A DNA stretch of 64,000 nt from contig CAVBQS010000016.1 in the NCBI GenBank assembly GCA_963597615.1, forward strand, positions 1 to 64,000, written 5' to 3'. The notes beneath the pieces are model-generated. The model saw nothing but the letters and a program-made list of their open reading frames with translations, was not told where the DNA came from and ran no database searches. Shown in pieces: positions 31,818-41,224 of this stretch. This DNA is from CAKRJP01 sp963597615. GTDB taxonomy: Bacteria; Bacillota; Clostridia; Lachnospirales; Lachnospiraceae. Within the stretch, counting starts at the first letter, position 1. Each line of letters begins with the position of its first letter. The position numbers and the translations under genes are program-made.

Positions 31818-33756
31818 CTACATTTTCTGTATACAATAATTGTTAAATCTAGTTACTTTATCCTCATAGTCTGGCAGTATAACAATTGTGGTTGTGGGCT
31901 CCTCAATAATGGCCGGTCCATGCACCACATCTCCATAAACCAAACCTTCACTCTCCAGCTGATACACTCTAGGTAAGTATCATCCTTAATAGAGAAGGTT
32001 CTCTCATGCTCTTTATGGAAAGTTTCTTCCATCTTAGGAACACTTCCCTCTGTGATTTCATAGTCATCTCCAAGAAAATCTGTAATATCTACAGATAACT
32101 CATAGACCTGGAAGGGATAATGGGCTTCCATATATACCTCAATTTTCTGGCGGTCTTTTGAAATATTATTTCGATCAAAGAATTCCTCCGCCTCTTTTTT
32201 CAGGCTCTTTATCAGCTTATTGGTTCCCTTGTAATCAAAGCTATTGGTTGTAGTATACAAACTTCCGTTATACTCGGAAACAATATCAGAGAAAATACCT
32301 CCAACTGCGCTAAGGCCTCCTGCTGTTCTAGGGATCAGCAGGCTATCCATCTCCAGCTCCTCTCCCAGTGCAATGGCATGAAGTCCGCAGGCTCCTCCGC
32401 CGGCTACCATAGCATAGGCTCTCGGATCGATCCCCTGCCAAATGGTAATATCCTTAATGGCAGCGATCATATTTACATTGACGGTAGACCAGATTGAATA
32501 GGCTTCCTCCATAACACTGATTCCAAGAGGCTCTGCCACATGCTTCCTGATTGCTTCCTTTGCTAGTTCCGGATATAATTTCATCCGGCCATCATTAAAA
32601 TTGTCAGGATTTAAATATCCAAGAACACAGTTGGCATCAGTTACTGTAGGCAAAGTACCTCCTCTGTTATAGCAAGCAGGGCCAGGAACAGAACCTGCAC
32701 TTCTTGGTCCAACCCGAACCATTCCACCGTTATCCACCCATGCAATACTTCCGCCGCCAGCACCAATACTATGTACATTTACTCTAGATATCCCAGGGAT
32801 TTCACTACCAATAATTGCTTCTTTAGAAACTGATATATTTCCTTCTATAACACAACTTACATCAAATGTGGTGCCGCCCATATCCAAGATAACTGCATTT
32901 TTCTCATTCAAATCTCCCATGGCGTATTTACGGCCGGAAACCGGTGCCATAGATGGACCTGAATCTACAGAGTAGAGGGGTCTTTCTACAATCTCTGTGG
33001 TACTCATAACACCACCGGCAGAATTAAGCATACCAACCTTACCAATAAAGCCTTCTTCATTTAAGCGCTTATTCAGATTGTTTGCATAGGTGGAAATTAA
33101 CTTTCTAAGGGAAGCGTCCATAGCAGCAGACACCCATCTTCTGTATTCTCTGTTGCTTGGATTTACTTCGCTGCTTAATACCACCGTCACCTCAGGCCAT
33201 ACTTCTTTTACAAGCTCTGCCGCCCGCTTTTCATTTTCATCATTCACCGTTGACCAGAGAAAGCAGATGCAAATAGCCTCTACATCGTATCCCTTTAATT
33301 TTAAGGTTTGCTCTCTTACCATATCCTCATCAAGAGGCGTATCAATACCTCCCTCCGAATTGATTCGCTCTTTTACAGGCAGGGTAAGATAACGTGGTGC
33401 AAAGGGCTCCGGGTAATCTAAGAACATATCAAAGGGATTTTTGTTGGGGCCCTCTCGAAATAAGAAGACATCCCTAAAACCTTCCGTACAAAGGATACCG
33501 ATTTTGCCACACTTTTTTCTACAATAGCGTTAGTTGAAATTGTGGAACCATAGGTAAATAAGCCTCCATTTTCCACACTGATATCCTTCAAAAAATCCTT
33601 ATAATATTCTGATGCCACCTTTAAGGCTCCTAGGATTCCTTCTGTCCAGTCATGAGGGGTTGTGGGAGATTTAAATACATGCACTTCTCCCCTCTCATCT
33701 AAAACTGCAGCATCTGTAAAAATTCCACCAACATCCACGCAAGCATATTTTGACAT
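31818..33756 (-). pseudogene. Hydantoinase/oxoprolinase A family gene, broken by frameshift and a 3' deletion
   Basis: The reading starts at ATG 33756 with MSKYACVDVGGIFTDAAVLDE, the HyuA N-terminal nucleotide-binding region. At a run of six T (33513-33518; A6 on the coding strand) the frame shifts: adding one A restores EKKCGKIGILCTEGFRDVF, and the second part continues to ECISWRVK near 31960. There another break joins directly to a piece of C-terminus in a third frame, LESEGLVYGDVVHGPAIIEE. About 50-80 residues usually present between these points are missing. In between all conserved blocks are present (VLDMGGTTFDVS, AGGGACGLHAIALGEEL). No hyuB partner is nearby. Non-functional unless the first lesion is a sequencing error, and even then the 3' deletion remains. 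Confidence 0.88.
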
Positions 33757-33822
33757 AGCATTTTCTCCTTTTTTAACCTAGAATCTTCCCATTAGCGAAT
33801 TAATTTCATTTCCTCACGCAAC

Positions 33823-34500
33823 TTATTTGTTGCTTCTAATTACAACTGCATAATTTACCTCTGAATATCCTGCCCCTGCAATAATGGGTACCGAAACACA
33901 ATAGTTTCCCATCTGGTATTCCTCGTTGCTTACTGCATATCCATCGTAAATGATCTGCTCTAACTGGGCCTTCAAAGCATTGCCATCTGTTATGGTATTT
34001 GGAGTAAACTGCTTTAGCTCACCGGAACAAAAAACATCCTTGTAGGCAACCTCTGAATATCCCAAAAGCACCTTGCCTCCCACCGTACAATGTAAAGGAA
34101 TTTTGGCACCTTCCTTTACAAGGCTATCATCTTTTCCATAAAAGGATTGCTCGGCACACAAATACACTGCCTTGTCTCCATTTCTTTCTACTAAATAAGC
34201 GTTTACATGAAAAGAATCCCTAATCTGCTGCAAATATTCTGTCACACGGTAGTCAATGCTTCTAGTAGCCTTATATCTGGAAAACAAGGATACAATTTCT
34301 CCACCTAACATATATTTTCTTGTATCACAATTCTGCTTCACATAGCCACACTCTTCAAATGTTCGCATAATATTAAACACAGAGCTTTTTAACATACCGC
34401 TGTATTCCGCAAGCTCTGTAATTCCAACTTCCTTATGATCTTCATCAAAATAAGTCAACAGCTTCAATGCCTTATATAGTGATTTTACTCTCTGTTCCAT
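33823..34500 (-). CDS. IclR family transcriptional regulator
   Basis: 225 residues: N-terminal winged helix (residues 10-65, GITELAEYSGMLKSSVFNIM), then the IclR effector domain with IPLHCTVGGKVLLGYS and the C-terminal NYCVSVPIIAGAGYSE. It lies directly upstream of the broken hydantoinase gene in the same direction (66 bp gap) and probably controlled it. It appears intact; its target is now decaying. Its promoter must be in the 80 bp before the GAAAAATGTG array. Confidence 0.9.
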   Translation of the reverse strand: MEQRVKSLYKALKLLTYFDEDHKEVGITELAEYSGMLKSSVFNIMRTFEECGYVKQNCDTRKYMLGGEIVSLFSRYKATRSIDYRVTEYLQQIRDSFHVNAYLVERNGDKAVYLCAEQSFYGKDDSLVKEGAKIPLHCTVGGKVLLGYSEVAYKDVFCSGELKQFTPNTITDGNALKAQLEQIIYDGYAVSNEEYQMGNYCVSVPIIAGAGYSEVNYAVVIRSNK

Positions 34501-34581
34501 ATGTCGCTCCTCAAATGTTTCTTTGATGAGTGTAAGTTTAACATCTCCAATAGCCTTGGTAAAGTGCCAGAAAATTATGTC

Positions 34582-34699
34582 GAAAAAAATGTGATGTTTG
34601 GCTTAAAGCATCCCCGAAAAAATGTAACATCTGTCTTGAAGTACCCCAGAAAAAATGTGATATTCAGGGATTTATACGTCAGAAAAAATGTGATATACT
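34582..34699 (+). promoter_or_regulatory. Iterated 33-bp promoter array upstream of AAA ATPase copy 2
   Basis: Four boxes of the form GAAAAA(A)ATGTGAT start at 34582, 34616, 34649 and 34682, spaced 34, 33 and 33 bp. The last box overlaps an extended -10, TGATATACT, with TATACT at 34694-34699; TTTATA at 34671-34676 is a possible -35 at 17 bp. The second box reads GAAAAAATGTAACAT. The same architecture precedes the ATPase gene at 3251-4549. Confidence 0.8.
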
Positions 34700-34726
34700 G
34701 TAAAAAAACTTCAAGAAGGTGTATAT

Positions 34727-36034
34727 ATGCAGCGATTTGCGATGGAAAGGCTTAAAGAATGGAAAGAAAAGAAAAGTAGGAAAGAAAAGAAAAGTAGGAA
34801 ACCAATGCTTGTAATGGGAGCAAGGCAGGTAGGGAAAACCTGGTTAATGAAAGAATTCGGAAAAACTTGTTATAAAAAAATTGCCTACATCTCATTTTAT
34901 AATAACAAACGTATGAAAGACGTATTCGAAACAGATTATGATATTCAAAGAATCCTTATGAACTTAAATATCGAATCAGGAGTTTCTATAACTCCAAATG
35001 ATACCCTGATCATATTAGATGAAATTCAAGATGCTCCAAATGTTTTAGAATCTTTAAAATATTTTTGTGAAGAAGCACCCGAATATCATGTAATAGCAGC
35101 AGGTTCTCTCTTAGGAGTAGCTATTCATAATGGAGTTTCTTATCCCGTCGGCAAAGTGGATCTATTGGATTTGTATCCCTTAAATTTCAGAGAATTCTTA
35201 TGTGCCATGGGAGAAAATCGTCTGGTAGAAGCCCTAAAGACTAAGGACTACTCTTTGATAGATAATTTTTCTGATAAATATTTATTTTGGCTTAAAAATT
35301 ATTATTACACAGGTGGCATGCCTGCCGTTGTGAATGCATTTCGGGAAGAAAAAGATTATGCAGCCGTTCGTAAGATACAGAATGATATTGTAAGACAATA
35401 TCGCGGAGATTTCGGAAAGCATGTAAATTCCAGAGACTTACCAAGGATTAATATGGTATGGGAATCGATTCCAATACAACTGGCAAAGGAGAACAAAAAA
35501 TTTTTCTTTGTGCAAATCAAAAAGGGAGGCAGAAGCAGTGAGTTTGAAATAGCAATACAGTGGTTGCTGGACTGTGGACTGATCTACAAGGTCCATCGGG
35601 TAAATGAACCAAGTGTTTCCCTAGCTTCTTACAAAAATTTTAATGCCTACAAATTATTTATGTTGGATGTCGGTTTATTAGGAGCCATGAGTGATTTGGA
35701 TTCAGAATCTATACTCGAAGGGAATCATATTTTTGTAGAATTTAAGGGCGCATTAACAGAACAATATGTATTACAACAACTAATCTCAGACACTCCCTAC
35801 ACACCTTTTTATTTTGGCACCGAAAAAGCAACTTTTGAACAGGACTTTTTGATACAAAAAAAGGGGAAGATTGTCCCTATTGAAGTAAAAGCAGAGGCAA
35901 ATGTAAAGTCTAAAAGTTTGAAAGTCTTTTGCGAAAAATATCAGCCTGAATTAGCAGTACGATTTTCTACCATGAAATATATGGATCAAGGCTGGATGCA
36001 AAACATTCCATTATATGCCGTATGCAATCTTTAA
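34727..36034 (+). CDS. AAA ATPase with DUF4143 C-terminal domain (copy 2)
   Basis: 435 residues, same family as the gene at 3251 but clearly diverged. Walker A GARQVGKTWL, Walker B TLIILDEIQDAPNVL, sensor region AAGSLLG, and C-terminal EQDFLIQKKGKIVPIEVKAE, matching the nuclease-like signature, with ED in copy 1 replaced by QD here. The N-terminus carries a perfect 18-bp tandem duplication, giving KEKKSRKEKKSRK just before the ATPase motif. Ribosome site AAGAAGGTGTATAT. The GAAAAATGTG promoter array lies upstream. It is located inside the region of broken genes. Confidence 0.9.
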   Translation: MQRFAMERLKEWKEKKSRKEKKSRKPMLVMGARQVGKTWLMKEFGKTCYKKIAYISFYNNKRMKDVFETDYDIQRILMNLNIESGVSITPNDTLIILDEIQDAPNVLESLKYFCEEAPEYHVIAAGSLLGVAIHNGVSYPVGKVDLLDLYPLNFREFLCAMGENRLVEALKTKDYSLIDNFSDKYLFWLKNYYYTGGMPAVVNAFREEKDYAAVRKIQNDIVRQYRGDFGKHVNSRDLPRINMVWESIPIQLAKENKKFFFVQIKKGGRSSEFEIAIQWLLDCGLIYKVHRVNEPSVSLASYKNFNAYKLFMLDVGLLGAMSDLDSESILEGNHIFVEFKGALTEQYVLQQLISDTPYTPFYFGTEKATFEQDFLIQKKGKIVPIEVKAEANVKSKSLKVFCEKYQPELAVRFSTMKYMDQGWMQNIPLYAVCNL

Positions 36035-36065
36035 AAACACGTTTTAGTTTCCAAGAGTTATATGT

Positions 36066-36099
36066 GGTGGAGAAGGAAATAAAAATCTACTTCTCCACC
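36066..36099. terminator. Hairpin between the AAA ATPase and the helicase fragment
   Basis: GGTGGAGAAG and CTTCTCCACC form a 10-bp perfect stem with a 14-base A/T loop, overlapping the last codons of the helicase fragment. No strong T run; possibly a terminator for the convergent genes. Confidence 0.55.
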
Positions 36100-37046
36100 T
36101 GTAGCACTCCCTTACATGCTAGCATTTTCAATTGACATGTTTTCTGTTTTTCTCCAAATTGAATCTGCACATTTTTTTCGTCCACATCCACCACGACACC
36201 CTCACCCCATATTTTGTGTTTCACGATTACGCCTACCCTCAGCTTATCTGCAAACTCTTGATACTTTTCATTTGACACTTGCTCTTTTTTGTATGGCTTT
36301 GAGTTGTTTTGGAAACTTTTTTGTATGCTTTTCTGTTTATTTCCTAACAACTTCACATTTTCACGAGATTCCTTTTCTTTTAAATCAGGTTTCCCTAACA
36401 GTTCGGCAACAAAACTTCCCGACCGATTTTTCATTGTAAATACAAACAACTTATTTCTCGCTCTAGTTACACCTACATAAAACAAACGGCGTTCTTCTTC
36501 ATAAGTCTCGATTTCTTCTTTCGGTGCATTCTTTAAATTTGTTGGGATTTTCTCCGGCAGGATCCCATCTATTACATCCATAAGATAGACCGTATCATAC
36601 TCTAAACCTTTGCTTCCATGAATCGTCGATAAGATAAAGGGGCAATCATGGTCCTGCTCTTTATTCTCTATAATATCTTTTAATTCTTCTAATCGCTTAA
36701 TTAATCGTTCCGACGAATCTTCTCTGCCACCAATTATTTTTAATAATTCAATCTTGCTGTCACTGATATGCTTATTCTCCAAATATTGCTGATATCCCAT
36801 AGACTTAACAATTATTTCAATCGCTTCTTCAGGCGATTCCGTTAACAATTTTTTAAATTGTCTCTTTCTTTTGTTCACTGTTTCAACCCTACGATCTTCC
36901 AAATTTCCATACTTGCTTGCCGCTTCTAAAACCTCAATCTTCTTCTCTTTACTAATCTCTATGATTTTCTCGGTCTCTTCTTCATTGTATATGGTATTGT
37001 CTGGGCAATTATTGAAGGCTACAACAATTTCGGACTTATGTGGGTT
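36087..37046 (-). pseudogene. C-terminal fragment of a UvrD/PcrA-type helicase
   Basis: Only the last part of an SF1 helicase remains: motif V, LSTIHGSKGLEYDTVYLMD; motif VI, RRLFYVGVTRARNKLFVF; and the C-terminal Tudor-like tail VKHKIWGEGVVVDVDEKN. The reading is open from an in-frame TGA at 37049 (about 319 codons), with the upstream words NPHKSEIVVAFNNCPDNT fitting a helicase. A TTG at 36902 would permit 271 residues, but no Walker A region exists anywhere upstream, so the protein cannot be an active helicase. The other side of the break is a fragment of an unrelated membrane protein. Confidence 0.85.
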
Positions 37047-37271
37047 TCATCTGCCGGAAAAAATTGGGCATCACCCGGAATGGGAGCACTGACCAATTCC
37101 TACACCCTGTGTGGACTTGGATGTGCAATTATCTCCATCGCTTCAAGAGCTTGGATTGCCGGAATTTCCACACTTACCATACTTTGCATCGGATGCATCC
37201 TAATTTTAACTCTAATTCGAGGAGTCTTCATGTGGATGAGAAGCAAAAATATCCATATCAAAAACTTATAA
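37038..37271 (+). pseudogene. C-terminal fragment of an unidentified membrane protein
   Basis: 77 codons from ATG 37038 with two to three hydrophobic stretches (LCGLGCAIISIASRAWIA, ISTLTILCIGCILILTLI) and a positively charged end (MWMRSKNIHIKNL), typical of the last helices of a transporter. The frame stays open upstream, antisense to the helicase fragment, where hydrophobicity is an artefact of the opposite coding strand. There is no ribosome site at 37038. It looks like the tail of a gene whose head was deleted. Confidence 0.55.
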
Positions 37272-37387
37272 TTACAATGTTATTTTTCTATTTTACGCCC
37301 TTTTACTCTAATGCTATGATGTACTTAGTTAAAAAAATAACAGGCGCCGAATAAACCAACATACACAAAAGAAGAAAGAGGTAAATT

Positions 37388-38845
37388 ATGAACGATAACA
37401 AAGTATGTCTTGAGAAACAAGCCTTATCTCAGGAAATGTTAGAAAAAATGAACGCCTATTGGCGTGCTGCCAATTATCTGTCAGCCGGCCAATTGTATCT
37501 TCTTGACAACCCTCTCTTAAAAGAGCCTTTGACCATGGATCAAATCAAGAAGAAAATCGTAGGACACTGGGGAACTGTTCCCGGACAGAACTTTGTTTAT
37601 GTGCACTGTAATCGTGCCATCAAACGTTATGATCTAAACACGATTCTCTTGTCAGGCCCTGGACATGGTGGAAACTTTTTAATTGCTAATACCTACTTAG
37701 AAGGTTCTTACAGTGAGGTTTATCCTAACATCGGCCAGGATAAAGAAGGAATGAAGAAAATGTTTAAACAATTTTCTTTCCCTTGTGGTGTTCCTAGCCA
37801 CTGCGCTCCTGAAACACCTGGTTCTATTAACGAAGGTGGTGAGCTTGGTTATTCCATCGCCCATGGATTTGGTGCAGTATTCGATAACCCAGATTTGATT
37901 GCTACCGTTGTAGTTGGTGATGGAGAGGCTGAAACCGGTCCTTTAGCTACTTCTTGGCAGTCAAATAAATTTTTAAATCCAATTACTGATGGTGCCGTAC
38001 TTCCAATCCTTCACTTAAATGGATATAAAATTAGCAATCCTACCATTTTCTCTCGTATTTCTCAAGATGAAGTGGAGAACTTCTTTAAAGGCTGTGGCTG
38101 GAAACCTTACTTTGTTGAAGGGGACGATCCTATGACCATGCACAAGAAAATGGCAGAAACCATGGACACTGTCATTGAGGAAATCAAGGCAATCCAAAAA
38201 AATGCCCGGGAAAATAATGATCCGGAACGTCCAATTTGGCCAATGATCGTACTTCGCACCCCTAAGGGATGGACCGGTCCCAAATTTGTAGACGGACTTC
38301 AAATCGAAGGTTCCTTCCGTGCCCACCAGGTACCTCTTTCTATGGAGTCACCGGAACATCTAGACCGACTGAAAGAATGGTTAGAAAGCTACCATCCGGA
38401 AGAATTATTCGATGAACAGGGTCGCCTGATTCCAGAACTTGCTGAGCTTGCACCTAAGGGAGAAGCCCGTTTGGGAGCAAATCCTCATGCAAATGGAGGA
38501 CTTCTGCTTAAAGACCTTCGTCTTCCAAACTTCCGTTCTTATGGAATTGAGGTGGAGCCCGGAAAAACCACAGCCCAGGATATGATTGAGCTTGGAGGCT
38601 ACATCCGTGACATCTTCAAATTAAATGAAGAAAATAAAAACTTCCGTATCTTTGGACCAGACGAAAGTATGTCAAACCGTCTCTACAAGGTGTTTGAAGA
38701 GCAAAACCGTGACTGGAATGCCACATTACTGGATTCTGACGACTGCCTGGCTAGAAATGGCCGTATTATGGACAGTATGCTTAGCGAGCATATGTGTGAG
38801 GGATGGTTGGAAGGCTATCTGTTGCCTCAGGCTTTTCATCTTTAA
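37388..38845 (+). pseudogene. xfp: Phosphoketolase (Xfp), truncated: N-terminal 60 percent only
   Basis: Starts normally (GAAAGAGGTAAATT before ATG) and encodes 485 residues of a phosphoketolase, which splits xylulose-5-P or fructose-6-P with phosphate into acetyl-P. Present: WRAANYLSAGQLYL, GPGHGGNFLIAN, the thiamine-diphosphate loop GDGEAETGPLATSWQSNKF, and LHLNGYKISNPTI. The family is about 790 residues; this copy ends after EHMCEGWLEGYLLP followed by 7 unrelated residues from antisense LysR DNA. The last 300 residues, which contain part of the active site and the C-terminal domain, are missing. Activity is therefore not expected. Confidence 0.9.
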
Positions 38846-39316
38846 GGGTTTATCCACTTGAAGCTCAGTGGAAACAAAGGCCAAATCCACTTTTCCTTCT
38901 TTTACCGCATTGACAGAATCTGTGGTACTGTTATTTAAGATTTTAAAATGTACATTAGGAAATTTCGCATTAAACTCTCCCATTGCTCGAAACAAATAAC
39001 AATGCAGGGCTGTCTCTGTTGCGCTAATGTAAATAGTTCCATTTTCCAAGCTAACCAGGTTGCTCAAAGCGCTCTCACCCTTGAAAAACTGGGCACATCC
39101 TGCAGCCACATATCCATAAAAAGTCCGCCCTTCTGGGGTAAGTTTCATCCCAGTCTTACTTCTTGTAAACAATCTGCAGCCAAGCTCATTTTCCAAGTTA
39201 TGTATGGTCCTTGTCACTGCCGGTTGACTGGTCTTTAAAACACTGGCCGCCTTAGTTAGGTTTTCATATTTTGATACATAGTAAAAAACTTTATAATATT
39301 CAAAATTCGAATTCAT
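38726..39316 (-). pseudogene. LysR family regulator, C-terminal part deleted
   Basis: From ATG 39316 it encodes a LysR wHTH (YYKVFYYVSKYENLTKAASV then SQPAVTRTIHNLENELG) and the first half of the effector domain, up to ELQVDKPLKM near 38838. After that the frame runs into antisense phosphoketolase DNA. About 120 residues of the normal effector domain are lost. The breakpoint is the same as that of the phosphoketolase gene, so one deletion made both. The DNA-binding part might still be made. Confidence 0.85.
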
Positions 39317-39454
39317 AATTACTTCCCTAAAAATCTCAAAATCTTTATCACTTTCTATATTATTTGTTCCTGTGTCTATAGACTATACCTATTCCGAAAA
39401 AAAATCTCCAGTAATTTTTCTAGCATTTTTCCTGTCAAAATTCATTCTCCCGGT

Positions 39455-39511
39455 AATTGTTAACCTTTTTGCATTTTAGGGTTGACAATTACTTTTTCCC
39501 CATGTTAGAGT
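39455..39511 (+). promoter_or_regulatory. BirA-type biotin operator and bioB promoter
   Basis: AATTGTTAAC (39455-39464) and GTTGACAATT (39481-39490) form an inverted repeat with a 16-base gap, matching the BirA operator form TTGTTAAC-N14-16-GTTAACAA with one change. The right arm contains the -35 TTGACA (39482-39487); the -10 is TAGAGT (39506-39511) with 18-bp spacing and an upstream TG. Biotin-loaded BirA would block this promoter. Confidence 0.85.
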
Positions 39512-39560
39512 AGAGCCTATGTTAAATTAAGTATTAACGCATGGAAAGAGAGGATTTCTT

Positions 39561-40532
39561 ATGGTTTCAGAACAAGCGATATCAACAGATCCAAACCTTA
39601 ATCGCCAGGAGGCTCTTGAAATACTGAACACTCCCGATGACAAGCTAGAGGATTTGATTGCCAGGGCCGAAAAATTACGACGAAAATACAAAGGAAATCA
39701 CGTAAGCATTCACATTCTTACCAATGCCAGAAGTGGTAACTGCTCTCAAGATTGCGCTTATTGCGCGCAGTCTTGCCGTTCAAAAGCTGACATTGATAAG
39801 TACGAATGGGTAGCTGACGAGAAACTTTATAAAGATAATGATTTTGTAGTCCAACATCACCTGTCCCGTCATTGTATTGGATTAAGCGGTATGAAATTTA
39901 GTGATGCAGAAATCGAAGAACTTGCAACAAAAATTCGAAAAATGAAAGAAGATGGCACCCACCTTTGTTGCTCCATTGGATTTCTTACCGAAAAGCAGGC
40001 CCTAATTTTAAAAGAAGCAGGGCTAGATCGAATTAATCATAACCTAAACAGCAGCCGAGCTTATTACCCTAATATCTGCTCTACTCACACCTTTGAGCAA
40101 AGAATTGCCAATATCAAAATGCTCCAGGGCCTGGGATTTGAGATTTGCAGCGGCGGAATTATTGGTATGGGAGAGAGCAAGGAAGATGTGGTAGACATGC
40201 TTCTAGAACTTAGAAAGATCCGCCCGGAAGCCCTTCCTATTAACTTTTTGCTTCCAATTCCAGGAACCCCTTTAGAAGATGCGGATTTATCCGGACTTAC
40301 AAGCGAATACTGCATGAAGGTTCTATGTCTTGCCAGACTTTTAGTTCCCCAGTCAGATATCCGCTGCGCTGCAGGACGAGAGGTTTATTTTAAAGGAGAG
40401 GAAAAAAAGCTACTCAGGGTTGTTGATTCCATCTTCGCTTCCGGTTATTTAACCGCTGGCGGCCAGGGAATCAAAGATACCATCGAGGCCATTGAAGCCG
40501 CCGGCTTTACTTACGAAATAGAATCAGCATAA
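39561..40532 (+). CDS. bioB: Biotin synthase
   Basis: Radical-SAM enzyme inserting sulfur into dethiobiotin. 323 residues, standard length. Radical SAM cluster CxxxCxxC at Cys61, Cys65 and Cys68 in GNCSQDCAYCAQSC; other hallmarks are INHNLNSSRAYY and the [2Fe-2S]-related arginine region near AAGREVYFKGEEKKLLR. ATG with AAAGAGAGGATTTCTT. First gene of bioB-bioY, 17 bp before bioY. No bioA, D or F in the window, so dethiobiotin salvage or scattered genes are implied. Confidence 0.97.
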   Translation: MVSEQAISTDPNLNRQEALEILNTPDDKLEDLIARAEKLRRKYKGNHVSIHILTNARSGNCSQDCAYCAQSCRSKADIDKYEWVADEKLYKDNDFVVQHHLSRHCIGLSGMKFSDAEIEELATKIRKMKEDGTHLCCSIGFLTEKQALILKEAGLDRINHNLNSSRAYYPNICSTHTFEQRIANIKMLQGLGFEICSGGIIGMGESKEDVVDMLLELRKIRPEALPINFLLPIPGTPLEDADLSGLTSEYCMKVLCLARLLVPQSDIRCAAGREVYFKGEEKKLLRVVDSIFASGYLTAGGQGIKDTIEAIEAAGFTYEIESA

Positions 40533-40549
40533 AAAGGAGATTTATTATT

Positions 40550-41113
40550 ATGACAAACGAAACGATAAAAGCACAACCTTTGAGAAAAACTAATACTTAT
40601 TCACTGGTGGTTACAGCCCTTATGGCTGCTGTTACCTGTATTCTTGCGCCCCTATCTATTCCGATCGGACCAGTGCCAATTTCCCTTACCAATCTAGCCA
40701 TCTACCTGTCCCTCTATCTTTTGGACTGGAAAAAAGGAACTCTTAGCTACTTAATCTATCTCTTATTAGGATTTGTGGGACTTCCTGTATTTTCCGGATT
40801 TACCGGAGGAGTCAGCAAACTGGCAGGTCCAACCGGCGGATACATTGTCGGCTTTATCCCAATGGCCATCATTGCAGGTATTATCATCGATAAGTTCAAC
40901 AATCGAGGAATTCAAATTCTTGGAATGATTGTAGGTACTGCAATCTGCTATGCACTGGGAACTGCATGGTTTTGCTTCCAGGCAGGATACACCGTAATTG
41001 CTGCACTTTCTGTCTGTGTAATTCCATTTGTTCCTGCAGATCTTTGCAAAATGCTTGTAGCAATGATCATTGGACCAGCCATCCGTCAAAGGCTAGACCT
41101 TGTTACCCGTTAA
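40550..41113 (+). CDS. bioY: Biotin transporter substrate-binding protein BioY
   Basis: 187-residue S component of an ECF-type biotin transporter, with six hydrophobic helices. The family block FSGFTGGVSKLAGPTGGYIVG-type loop at about residues 83-103 is intact. ATG follows AAAGGAGATTTATT. It is co-transcribed with bioB under the BirA-type operator, so uptake and the last synthetic step are controlled together. Confidence 0.96.
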   Translation: MTNETIKAQPLRKTNTYSLVVTALMAAVTCILAPLSIPIGPVPISLTNLAIYLSLYLLDWKKGTLSYLIYLLLGFVGLPVFSGFTGGVSKLAGPTGGYIVGFIPMAIIAGIIIDKFNNRGIQILGMIVGTAICYALGTAWFCFQAGYTVIAALSVCVIPFVPADLCKMLVAMIIGPAIRQRLDLVTR

Positions 41114-41161
41114 CATTTAATTACCCATAATTACCTATAACCATCTTAATAAAAGCAATAA

Positions 41162-41208
41162 AAAACGACTGCCATTTTTCTCTTCAAACTTCTAATGGCA
41201 GTCGTTTT
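41162..41208. terminator. Bidirectional terminator between bioY and phnX
   Basis: AAAACGACTGCCAT and ATGGCAGTCGTTTT form a 14-bp perfect stem around a 19-base loop, with A run and T run flanks. Serves both convergent transcripts. Confidence 0.92.
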
Positions 41209-41224
41209 CTATATTCTTTGCGTA

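Noticed and set aside
34582..34699. Possible CRISPR array
   Set aside because: Spacing is regular, but only about 10-15 bp are conserved per unit, there are four units, no cas genes, and the last unit is part of a promoter.
34501..34755. 84-codon plus-strand ORF with repeating RKNV motif
   Set aside because: The repeat peptide comes from the 33-bp promoter array, which is 11 codons long. It has no ribosome site and overlaps the start of the ATPase gene.
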